DNA from: Acetobacteraceae bacterium
GTDB lineage: Bacteria > Pseudomonadota > Alphaproteobacteria > Acetobacterales > Acetobacteraceae
DNA: 46,457 bases
Direction of reading: 5' to 3'
Assembly (NCBI GenBank): GCA_947475245.1
Contig: CANJLW010000035.1
Span: 1 to 46,457, forward strand
Positions 34,489 through 41,666 of the stretch are shown here, piece by piece. The translations under genes were made by a program, and so were the position numbers. A model generated the notes under the pieces. That model was not told the origin of the DNA. It worked only from the letters and a program-made list of their open reading frames with translations, and did no database searches. Position 1 is the first letter of the stretch. Each line of letters starts with the position of its first letter.

Positions 34489-35568
34489 GTGAACGAATCG
34501 ACCGGCTTCAGGCCTGTACGGACGGTTGCCGGCGACGACGATACTGTTCGACTGGTCAAGCCGACCGAACCGGCCGCCGCGGCCCCACCTGTTGCCCCGC
34601 CCGTTGCCAAAAGCAGCGGCGGAACACCGTTATGGGCCGGACTCGGCGTGGCGATCGGTGTGGCGATCGGCGGGGCCGGGCTGTATTTCTGGCCGACAAA
34701 GCCACCGCCCGCGCCGGTGCCTCCGGTCGCGGTCGTGCAACCGCCGCCCGCGCCGGTGCCGCGGATACCGATCGTCGATGCCGACGCCAACACCGTGCTG
34801 ACGCGCGCGGTCACGTCGATGACGATCTATCGGCTGACGGAAAACCCATCGATCCTGGTGTTCGATTTCCCTACGCTGTTGCAGCAGGGACGCATGCTCG
34901 ACCGCATCGCGGCCTACGTCGAAAAGGCCGATACGCCGCGCGAACGCCTGTTGGACGATGTGGAACTGGAACATTCCGTCAGGACGATCGGCGAGACCCC
35001 GCAGGGGTACTACTACGGGCATGACTATGGCGCGGATTCCCTGGCCCATTTCTTCCGTCTGGTGGACCGCGACAAGGTCTTCCTGAATGAGGACGAGCGG
35101 CTGCTGCGCCAGGTCCTGATGCAAGAGGGTTGGTTCACCCCCGGATTGAAGGGCGGTTTGATCTCGCTGCCCGTTGTCGGCGCCGATCGGAACATTACCT
35201 CCGCGGCGCGTTCGGCGATCCTGAAGCACGAATTGGCGCACGGCGAGTATTTCGCCAATCCGGACTTCGCGCAGCATGTCCATAGCTTCTGGACGACGCT
35301 GTTGACGCAGGCGGAACGAGACGGCATCCGCAAGTTTCTGATATCCCAGGGGTATGACGGGGCAAACGCCGAGTTGATGGAGAACGAGGCGCAGGCCTAT
35401 CTGATCTTCACCAACGATCCGCAGTTCTTCTCTCCGCAGATCGTCGGCATGTCAGCGGACCGTCGGGCCGAAATCCAGCATAATTTTCATTCCGGAATGA
35501 AACCGGGCTGGCTCAAAGACTTTTTGACTCCGCAACTACCGCCCAGGCGCTCCGCCGATCGGCGGTAG
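34489..35568 (+). CDS. Membrane-anchored protein with HExxH zinc-protease-like motif
   Basis: 359 residues from GTG 34489. A short cytoplasmic N-terminus (about 1-45) precedes one membrane helix (about 46-68, PLWAGLGVAIGVAIGGAGLYFW) and a proline-rich stretch to about 100. The outer domain contains HELAH at 247-251 followed by GEYF, and ELMENEAQAYLIF at 295-307, where Glu298 or Glu300 could be the third zinc ligand of a gluzincin. A tyrosine-rich PQGYYYGHDYGADSLAHFF segment lies near 165. The pattern predicts a periplasmic metallopeptidase, yet I recognise no named family. It is co-transcribed with the OmpA-like gene next to the T6SS. A role in local cell-wall or envelope-protein turnover is speculation. 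Confidence 0.72.
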   Translation: MNESTGFRPVRTVAGDDDTVRLVKPTEPAAAAPPVAPPVAKSSGGTPLWAGLGVAIGVAIGGAGLYFWPTKPPPAPVPPVAVVQPPPAPVPRIPIVDADANTVLTRAVTSMTIYRLTENPSILVFDFPTLLQQGRMLDRIAAYVEKADTPRERLLDDVELEHSVRTIGETPQGYYYGHDYGADSLAHFFRLVDRDKVFLNEDERLLRQVLMQEGWFTPGLKGGLISLPVVGADRNITSAARSAILKHELAHGEYFANPDFAQHVHSFWTTLLTQAERDGIRKFLISQGYDGANAELMENEAQAYLIFTNDPQFFSPQIVGMSADRRAEIQHNFHSGMKPGWLKDFLTPQLPPRRSADRR

Positions 35569-35573
35569 CGCCT
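35545..35573. terminator. Long palindrome on the stop codons of two convergent genes
   Basis: AGGCGCT (35545-35551) pairs with AGCGCCT (35567-35573) around a perfect 14-base palindrome CCGCCGATCGGCGG (35552-35565), with one unpaired T. It overlaps the TAG of the metallopeptidase-like gene (35566-35568) and reaches the TAG of the convergent aminotransferase gene (35572-35574 in plus coordinates). It reads alike on both strands and so may end or protect both mRNAs. No U-tract is present. Confidence 0.5.
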
Positions 35574-36732
35574 AACGCCAGTTGCGCAGACGTTCGGCCG
35601 CCGCCTGCATGTCGGCCTCCGGCCCGCAATAGCTGAAGCGGACAAACCGGTTTCCGCGGGTGCGATCGAAATCGACGCCGGGGGTAACGGCGATGCCGAC
35701 CTCCGACAGCATGCGCGCACAGAAGGCGACGCTGTCGTTGGTTCGGTCCGAGACGTCGGCGAAGATGTAAAAGGCCCCTTCCGCCGGAGACAGGCGATCG
35801 AAGCCCGCAAGCGGCAAGCCCGTCAGCAGATTGGCGCGGGATCGCCGGTAGGCCGCGATATTCATCTCCAGCTCATCGCGACAATCGAATGCCGCCTCGG
35901 CGGCGACCTGCGAGATATAGGGCGCGGAAATAAACATATTCTGCGCCAGGCATTCGACGGGACGCACGAGGTCTTCCGGCAGCACCAGCCAGCCGATGCG
36001 CCATCCCGTCATGGAGAAATATTTGGAGAAGCTGTTGACCACCACGGCGCTCGGGCTAAAGGCCGAGGCGGTTGCGATCGGGCTGCCGTAGGTCAGGCCG
36101 TGATAAATTTCATCGCTGATCAGGCGGACCCCGTTCGTGTCGCACCAACGCGCGATCGCCGCGAGTTCTTCGGGGTGCAGCATCGTGCCGGCGGGATTGC
36201 AGGGACTGGCGACGATCAGACCCTCGGGGCGCGGGTCCAAGGCTTCCAGCATCGGGATCGTCGGCTGAAACCGGGTTTCCAGCGTTGCTTCGAGGATAAC
36301 CGGCTCGATCCCCAGCGCGGTCAGAATATTGACGTAAGGCGGGTAGAAGGGGGCGACCATGGCGACGCGATCGCCGCGATCGAAGGCGGCCAGAAAGGCG
36401 AGCGGGAATGCGCCGGACGCGCCGACCGTGACCGCGATGCGGGAGACCGGGACGCTGACCTGGTACCAATCGCGTATATGATCGGCGATCCGCTCCCGCA
36501 GGCTGCGTAGGCCAAAGGCCTCGGTATAGCCCAGCGGGTTGCCCGACCGCAGAGCTGCCTCCACGGCACGGACGGCACCGGCGGGCGCGCCCGTTCCGGG
36601 TTGGCCGACTTCCATGCGGATGATCTTGGGGTCATCAACGGCAAGCGTCGCCTGCCGAACATTGGCGGCGGATATGACATCCATAACCATGAAGGGTGGC
36701 GCCAGGGCGCCACGACCAACCTTTAATGCCAT
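35572..36732 (-). CDS. PLP-dependent class I/II aminotransferase
   Basis: 386 residues, normal for the fold-type I aspartate aminotransferase group. Motifs in order: NPLGYTEAFG (65-74), SPCNPAG (176-182), SDEIYHGL (206-213), and NSFSKYFSMTGWRIGW with Lys237 as the predicted PLP-binding lysine; a C-terminal RFVRFSY holds the likely carboxylate-binding arginine. Substrate cannot be read from the sequence; aspartate, aromatic or branched amino acids are all possible. It is the last gene of a minus-strand operon, four bases after the small exported protein, and nearly abuts the convergent metallopeptidase-like gene. Confidence 0.93.
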   Translation of the reverse strand: MALKVGRGALAPPFMVMDVISAANVRQATLAVDDPKIIRMEVGQPGTGAPAGAVRAVEAALRSGNPLGYTEAFGLRSLRERIADHIRDWYQVSVPVSRIAVTVGASGAFPLAFLAAFDRGDRVAMVAPFYPPYVNILTALGIEPVILEATLETRFQPTIPMLEALDPRPEGLIVASPCNPAGTMLHPEELAAIARWCDTNGVRLISDEIYHGLTYGSPIATASAFSPSAVVVNSFSKYFSMTGWRIGWLVLPEDLVRPVECLAQNMFISAPYISQVAAEAAFDCRDELEMNIAAYRRSRANLLTGLPLAGFDRLSPAEGAFYIFADVSDRTNDSVAFCARMLSEVGIAVTPGVDFDRTRGNRFVRFSYCGPEADMQAAAERLRNWR

Positions 36733-36736
36733 CGAC

Positions 36737-37072
36737 TTAGTTGTAGAACGTGATTTTGGCGGCCTTGATTTTCATCGCATCGCCCATTTCCGTGCCCTGC
36801 ACGGTCGCGATGCACGGTGCTTTCTGCGCAGCCGAACAGGTCTTCGTCAGACGCTCTTTGTCGGCATCGGAGAGCGCGGTTGCATTGATCTGGTACTTCA
36901 GCTTGGGCGGCGTTCCCAGGCCGAGTTCGCACGACGCGGCGTTCTTGCAGATAATGCGACCCGGTCCGGCGCTTGTCGTCGGCCCAGGCTGCTGGGCGAT
37001 GGCGGCCGTCGACAGCAGCAATACGCCGGACAGCAATCCGAATGCCCTGATCATGAAACCTGTTCCCGTCAT
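36737..37072 (-). CDS. Small exported protein with four cysteines, function unknown
   Basis: 111 residues; the start at 37072 is backed by AGGAG eight bases upstream, though the internal Met7 would also leave a full signal peptide. The signal (IRAFGLLSGVLLLSTAAIAQ) ends near Ala-Gln. The mature part of about 84 residues has four cysteines (RIICKNAASCELG, KTCSAAQKAPC), which could form two disulfides in the periplasm. It sits between a gamma-glutamyltransferase-like gene and an aminotransferase gene with short gaps (25 and 4 bases), so all three are probably one transcript. I do not recognise the family. Confidence 0.72.
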   Translation of the reverse strand: MTGTGFMIRAFGLLSGVLLLSTAAIAQQPGPTTSAGPGRIICKNAASCELGLGTPPKLKYQINATALSDADKERLTKTCSAAQKAPCIATVQGTEMGDAMKIKAAKITFYN

Positions 37073-37097
37073 TTACAATTCTCCTGAAGTTTGCCGC

Positions 37098-38528
37098 TCA
37101 ACCGCCGCCGCCGGCGGCCAATCCTGACTCCCGCGGATCGGAGGCCCAGGCGCAGCTTTTTTCGGCACCCGGCAGGTAGCGGGAACAGGCGATGACGTTT
37201 GCCCGTCCGGGATCGGCGACCTGTGCGGCCATCGGTTGGCCGGTGCGCAGGGTGTTCAACATCGCGAGCGCGGTTGCGTTCGGCGCGCCGCCCTGCCCCG
37301 ATCCGCCGACCGCGGCGCGAAAGGCCTGTTCGCGCTCGTTCCAGGCGAGACCGACCGACAAGATGGGCGTCGGGACCGAGGTCGGCGATGCCGCCGCCAG
37401 GAAGCCCAATCCCGGCAAGATGCGTCCGGTTCCGAACAGGTTATTCAGCGTTACCGCGCAAACCACGGCATTCCCGTCCTTATCCATCGCGGCAAAGGTT
37501 GTGGAGGCGGGCAAGGCGCGCTGGTCGGTGTCGGGGGCGGCGGCCGGGTTCGCCTGCAAGGTCCTGAACGCATTGGCCGTCAGGCCGGGATCGACCGGGG
37601 ACGGCAGGAACGCGATCCGGTCATTGCCCTGGGTGGCGAAAATCGGACCGGCCAATTGCGGCAGCGCCCCCCGCAGGTCGGAAAGTCCGACCGTGGCGCC
37701 GATGTGCGGCGCGGCTTCCTCGATCCGCCGAGCGGTGGCGCCTTGGTAGAAGTCGCCGACGCCGGCGACCCTGATTTGCGCGAGCGTGCCGCCAAGGTCG
37801 GGTTGGCGCAGCAGTTGGCCCTCGGCCAAGGGTTGCCCATTCTGTCCGAAGATCGCGCGCGCGCCGGGATCGGCGAAGAGCGGTGCCGCGACGTAAGCGA
37901 GATCGCGGGTGAAGGCGCGGGAGGCGGGAATACCGGTGCGCGCGATGGTTTCCGCCGGCTGCACCAGTGCCTCGAACGGCAGTCGGCCGTAGCGGTGGTG
38001 GATCAGATACATCCCCCGCGCGAACATCGGCACGGCGGCCGGTCGATCGACCCGGGCGCCCGTGGATGCGGCAGCAAGCGGCTGGAACAGGATGGCTTCG
38101 GGGATGCCGGCGTTGATGGCTTTCCTGCCGACGGAATAGGCAATGCATGCTCCGCCGCCGCCGAGACCGGCGCGCGACGGCAGCGCGACGGTCAGGGCAA
38201 ACCCGGTCGCGATGGCGGCATCGCCGGCGGTCCCGCCGGCGGACAGGATGTCGCGGCCGACCAATGTCGCGCGCGGATCGTCGGATACGACGGCACCGAG
38301 GAAGCCGGACACGACTCCGGGCGTGCCGGGCGCGGGCGGGCCGGAGGATGCGCCCGTCGAAATGCCAATGCTGCTGCCGCCGAGGGTCACACGATCGCTG
38401 CTACAACCGAAGGTCAGCAGTGAGAGCGCAACCAAGGCCGGCACGCGGGTCCGCCGAAGGGTCGCATGCGCAAGGGGGCGCTTTCGATTGGGCGTTCCTT
38501 TGAGGCCGGCCACACTGCGTTCTGCCAT
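37098..38528 (-). CDS. Gamma-glutamyltransferase-like lipoprotein (Ntn hydrolase)
   Basis: 476 residues from ATG 38528, with AAGGGAAA upstream. The frame stays open far beyond, but those residues come from the repeat region and are not protein-like. A lipoprotein signal ends in LTFGC (Cys42). The body follows the GGT family: GGTAGDAAIATGFAL, SRAGLGGGGACIAY (119-131), and at 342-366 STTFAAMDKDGNAVVCAVTLNNLFGTG (part), where Thr343 corresponds to the catalytic, autocleaving threonine. The usual TTH is TTF here, and the predicted small subunit (about 134 residues) is shorter than in E. coli Ggt, so activity may differ. Family members hydrolyse or transfer gamma-glutamyl groups of glutathione or related amides. 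First gene of the operon. Confidence 0.85.
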   Translation of the reverse strand: MAERSVAGLKGTPNRKRPLAHATLRRTRVPALVALSLLTFGCSSDRVTLGGSSIGISTGASSGPPAPGTPGVVSGFLGAVVSDDPRATLVGRDILSAGGTAGDAAIATGFALTVALPSRAGLGGGGACIAYSVGRKAINAGIPEAILFQPLAAASTGARVDRPAAVPMFARGMYLIHHRYGRLPFEALVQPAETIARTGIPASRAFTRDLAYVAAPLFADPGARAIFGQNGQPLAEGQLLRQPDLGGTLAQIRVAGVGDFYQGATARRIEEAAPHIGATVGLSDLRGALPQLAGPIFATQGNDRIAFLPSPVDPGLTANAFRTLQANPAAAPDTDQRALPASTTFAAMDKDGNAVVCAVTLNNLFGTGRILPGLGFLAAASPTSVPTPILSVGLAWNEREQAFRAAVGGSGQGGAPNATALAMLNTLRTGQPMAAQVADPGRANVIACSRYLPGAEKSCAWASDPRESGLAAGGGG

Positions 38529-38806
38529 AAGCGTTGTTTCCCTTGTCGTGTCGGTCAATGCGAACAGTTCCAAGGGCATCCGCAGTCCCAAGGCAGTGAC
38601 GAGCGTACGGTACGGATACCGAAAGTGGCCCCAAACGCTGTCTGCATGGCTTTCGCCTCCCCCATTTCGGGCGACCTCGATACCGTTCGGAGGTCCGACC
38701 CAACCACGCCTGCCCGAGACCGTGCCATAAACGCCTTCGCAGGTACCGGCAACCGGATGTTGGCGAATCCACGGGGCGATTGGCTTTGGGTGGGGGATCG
38801 GGGGGG

Positions 38807-39268
38807 TCTCTGGGCGCATGGGGTCATTTCGCGCATATGCCTTGCGTGCCGGTCGTGATTGCGGACACCGTTGAACCCTGGGTGACGCAATGGTGGGCGG
38901 ATGCGCCGACGCCTTCTCTGGGCGTATGGGGTCTTTCCCACGCATATGCCTCCCGTGCCGGTCGGGAAGGTAGAGACCGTCGAACCTTGCGTGATGCAAA
39001 GGCCGGCGGATGCTCTGACGGCTTCTCTGGGCGCATGGGGTCTTTCCCACGCAAATGCCTCGCAAGCCGGTCGGGAACGGGGACAGTCGAATCCTTGGTG
39101 ACGCATAGGCAGGCGGATGCGCCGACGGCTTCTCTGGGCGCATGGGGTCTTTCCCACGCAAATGCCTCGCGTGCCGGTCGGGAACGGGGATTGTCGAATC
39201 CTGGGTGACGCATAGGCGGGCGGATGCACCGACAGGTTCTCTGGGCGTATGGGGTCTTTCCCACCGAT
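38807..39268. repeat. Array A: four 107-109 bp direct repeats plus a truncated fifth
   Basis: Units begin with TCTCTGGGCG at 38807, 38915, 39024, 39131 and 39238. Lengths are 108, 109, 107 and 107 bases; the fifth stops after about 28 bases at CCCACCGAT. Each full unit has a conserved head (TCTCTGGGCGCATGGGGTC, TTTCCCACGC), a middle with TGCCGGTCGGGAA, and a tail GGTGACGCA..GGCGGATGC. Units 3 and 4 are most alike; unit 1 is the most decayed. Head sequences can fold (TGGG with CCCA; ACGC with GCGT in some units). The units touch each other with no unique spacers, so this is not a CRISPR array. Confidence 0.9.
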
Positions 39269-39395
39269 AGCACCGCGGACGCGACGGAAATCCCGGTGCG
39301 CCGATCCGCTTTCCGAGACTGGTGGGTGATCGGCTGGAGGAATCGGTCCTGCGCCAAACCAGACGAAGGCAACCGGGGTGACGACGGCAAGTTTT

Positions 39396-39491
39396 TTGGG
39401 GAGTTTCACGGTGTTTGCTCGGAGTCTCGCGAAGGGGAGCGGTTCGACCTTCCTCCGTGGAACTCCGTACAAACACCGTGAAACTCCCCAA
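39396..39491. repeat. Large hairpin with 22-bp perfect arms between the repeat arrays
   Basis: The arm 39396-39417 (starting TTGGGGAGTTTCACGG) is the exact reverse complement of 39470-39491. Two mismatches inward, CGGAGT (39420-39425) pairs with ACTCCG (39462-39467), and GAAGG (39431-39435) can pair with CCTTC (39448-39452). The whole 96-base element could form one long imperfect stem. T and A bases flank it (TTTTTT before the left arm). It may be a non-autonomous mobile element, a palindromic intergenic repeat or a two-way transcription stop. Confidence 0.85.
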
Positions 39492-39527
39492 TAATCCAAC
39501 GACCTTGCGACGCTCCCGGCGCTGGCC

Positions 39528-39773
39528 TGCCTGGGCGCATGGGGTTTTCCCACGCAAATGCCGAGCGTGCCGACCGAGAACGCGGAGACCGCCGAACCTC
39601 GGGTGACGTAAAGGCAGGCGGCGCTGCAAAGGCTTCTCTGGGCGCAAGGGGTCTTTCCCACGCAAGTGCCGCGCGTGCCGGGCTGGAACGCGGAGACCGC
39701 CGCACCCTGCGTGACGCAAAGGCGGGCGGATGCACCGGCGGGGTCTCTGGGCGCATGGGGTTTTCCCACCGAT
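39528..39773. repeat. Array B: two 107-109 bp direct repeats plus a truncated third
   Basis: Units begin at 39528, 39635 and 39744 and belong to the same family as array A, in the same orientation. Full units are 107 and 109 bases. The third is cut off after about 28 bases at CCCACCGAT, the same point as in array A. The sequence after the cut also agrees for a few bases in a degenerate way (GCG, GACGG), so both arrays seem to share a defined end. Confidence 0.88.
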
Positions 39774-40056
39774 CGCGCGACGGGCGCGCGCGGGCGCAAA
39801 CCCGGGCGTTGGGGCAGACAACAGGACGACGTTCGGAGAGGTGCGTTCACGCGCCCGTACTACCGAAACGCCACCCTCGCGCCAATCGCGACGTAACGAG
39901 ATGCCCCCTCCCCCGCCAAGCCTCCCCTGGCCGAACCGCCCCCCCGCGCATGGCGCATCGTAGCGGGCGGGTTCATCGCTGTATAAGCCGACGATTATCG
40001 ACTACACAGTCGCGACCCGAGCCTGTCGCCGCGGTCATCGAAAGGGTGAGCGATCC

Positions 40057-40791
40057 ATGAGATCCTATGTTGGAGCCGTTGTCCTGCTGAGCGGACTGCT
40101 CACCGCGCCGGTCGTCTCGGCGGCGGAGTTTTCCGCGGCCCAGCGCGCGGAGATCATATCGATCCTGCGCGATGCCATGAAGCAGGACCCGTCCATCCTG
40201 CGCGACGCCATCACCGCGCTGCGCGACGATGAAGGCGCGCAGGAGCGTGCGACGGCGCGCGCCGCCCTGGACGGCATGCGCGACCTGCTGGTGACCGCGG
40301 ACGATCCGGTGGCCGGCAATCCGAAGGGCGACGTCACCATCGTCGAATTTTTCGATGTCCGCTGCGGTTATTGCCGCCGGCTGGACCCGGTCATGGACGA
40401 GTTCCTGAAACAGGATCGCGGCGTGCGATTGATCTACAAGGACCTGCCGATCCTTGGCCCGGCAAGCGTCGTCGCCGCCAAGGCGCTTTTGGCGGCACAG
40501 CGCCAGAACGGCTACGAAAAGATGCGCGATGCCGTGATGAAGCTGCCGTCGGACATGCCGATCGCCAAAATTCAGTCGGAAGCGGAAAGACTGGGCCTGA
40601 ACTGGGCGCGGTTGTCAAAGGACATGGAAGATCCGGCCGTCAAGAAGCGGATCGACTCCAACCTGAAGCTTGCCCAGGCGCTGAATATTCAGGGCACGCC
40701 CGCGATGATCATCGGGCACGAGATCATACCCGGAGCGGTTGGCCTCGACGAACTGCGTAAAGTCGTCGCCGAGGCCCGCCGCGCCAAATAG
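40057..40791 (+). CDS. DsbA-family exported thioredoxin-fold protein
   Basis: 244 residues, ATG 40057 with AAAGGGTGAG upstream. A signal peptide ends near Ala22-Ala23 (VVSAAEF). An N-terminal helical segment (about 25-80) precedes the thioredoxin-fold domain with CGYC at 103-106 in FFDVRCGYCRRLDPVM, and a GTPA motif (cis-proline) in IQGTPAMIIG near the C-terminus. This is the architecture of periplasmic disulfide oxidases/isomerases of the Com1/ScsC/BdbD type rather than classical DsbA. It could help fold periplasmic proteins, including cysteine-containing ones nearby, but there is no direct link. Its stop lies three bases from that of the convergent hotdog gene. Confidence 0.92.
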   Translation: MRSYVGAVVLLSGLLTAPVVSAAEFSAAQRAEIISILRDAMKQDPSILRDAITALRDDEGAQERATARAALDGMRDLLVTADDPVAGNPKGDVTIVEFFDVRCGYCRRLDPVMDEFLKQDRGVRLIYKDLPILGPASVVAAKALLAAQRQNGYEKMRDAVMKLPSDMPIAKIQSEAERLGLNWARLSKDMEDPAVKKRIDSNLKLAQALNIQGTPAMIIGHEIIPGAVGLDELRKVVAEARRAK

Positions 40792-40794
40792 TCG

Positions 40795-41595
40795 TCAGGC
40801 CGCCTGCGCCAGTTGGCGCGGGCGGTAGATCGCGCTGTGGGTTACCTTGGCGATCGGCGTTGTTTCGTTCGCCAGGACCAAGGCATCAAGCTCCACCCAC
40901 TTGTGGCCCTTGTGCTCGTAGTTTTTGGTGACCTTGGCGCGCACGTTCAGGATATCGCCGACGCGGGCAATCCCCAGGTTTTGCACGACGCTGCCCATAT
41001 GGATCCAGGCCGGCAGGATTACGTTATGGGTCAAAGCCCAATTGCAGCAGCGCAGGATCGTGCCGGAATGGACGATCCCTTCCCGCAGGTACAGCGCGTG
41101 GGTTTCGCGTGTGTCCGCGATGTCCTGCGCCTGGTACTCCGCGGTGATCAGCATCGGCGTCATGCCGAGCCAATCGCCGACTGCGATGGTGTTTTCGTCG
41201 GCGGCGAGACGGTTGGCGCGGGGGGCGGAGGATTTGTAGTCGGCCGCTGATACGACCGGCATCGCGGCGGGCATCGCCGCCCTGCCCGATGCGCAGTGCA
41301 CGCCGCAGCTTTCGACGCGGATATCCAGCCCGTCGGCGTCCTCGGTCGCGATGACCTCGGCGATGTCGCCTTCGTAGACCGGCTTGCCGAAGCGTGCCTC
41401 CCCAGTGCCGCGCAGCAGCCAATCGCGACCCCAACGGGCAACGGGTTGGTGCGTCATATAGGCATAGACGTGCACGCCGCCGACGAAGCCGCCCTTGAAG
41501 CCGAAGCGGCGGGCGGTCTCGTCGTCGTGGATTTTGTTCTCGGACGCCTTGGCGGTGTTGTAGGCCGAGACATGGTACGGGGGTAAACTGGACAT
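40795..41595 (-). CDS. Double-hotdog (MaoC-like) protein
   Basis: 266 residues; GGAGGAAA lies seven to eight bases before the start. The first half (about 5-130) looks like a hotdog fold: NKIHDDETARRFGFKGGFVGGVHVYAYMT followed by GKPVYEGDIAEVIATED. The second half (about 150-260) looks like another: VHSGTILRCCNWALTHN, then VGDILNVRAKVTKNYEHKGHKWVELDALV. Hotdog proteins of this kind hydrate enoyl-CoA or hydrolyse acyl-CoA thioesters. No definite substrate can be named. It follows the VOC gene on the same strand, so the two may act on the same catabolic intermediate (inference). Confidence 0.8.
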   Translation of the reverse strand: MSSLPPYHVSAYNTAKASENKIHDDETARRFGFKGGFVGGVHVYAYMTHQPVARWGRDWLLRGTGEARFGKPVYEGDIAEVIATEDADGLDIRVESCGVHCASGRAAMPAAMPVVSAADYKSSAPRANRLAADENTIAVGDWLGMTPMLITAEYQAQDIADTRETHALYLREGIVHSGTILRCCNWALTHNVILPAWIHMGSVVQNLGIARVGDILNVRAKVTKNYEHKGHKWVELDALVLANETTPIAKVTHSAIYRPRQLAQAA

Positions 41596-41629
41596 CGATT
41601 TCCTCCGGGCAGGTTGTTCTTATGGCGAT

Positions 41630-41659
41630 CCGCCCCTTCCGCCGAAGCGAAAGGGGCGG
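41630..41659 (-). promoter_or_regulatory. Intercistronic hairpin between VOC and hotdog genes
   Basis: CCGCCCCTT (41630-41638) and AAGGGGCGG (41651-41659) form a perfect 9-bp stem with a 12-base loop in the 71-base gap of the operon. No U-tract follows on the minus strand. It may stabilise the upstream mRNA or reduce expression of the hotdog gene. Confidence 0.45.
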
Positions 41660-41666
41660 GCCGATC

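Larger units (their letters stand above)
38529..40056. other. 1.5-kb stretch without a credible gene, mostly repeats
   Basis: From 38529 to 38806 is the leader of the gamma-glutamyltransferase-like gene, with no clear promoter boxes. Two repeat arrays (38807-39268, 39528-39773) and a hairpin (39396-39491) fill the middle. 39774-40056 is GC-rich and leads into the DsbA-like gene, with TATAAG at 39982-39987 as a weak -10 candidate. Long open frames run through on several frames, but the 107-base period shifts frame with every unit, so no single product is maintained. Confidence 0.7.

Noticed and set aside
38807..39773. CRISPR array
   Set aside because: Units of 107-109 bases abut each other with no unique spacers, and no cas genes are present.
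37098..39821. A 907-codon frame on the minus strand fusing repeat-derived sequence to the GGT-like protein
   Set aside because: The N-terminal 431 codons come from the 107-bp repeats and from leader sequence, and change phase with each unit. A proper lipoprotein start exists at 38528.
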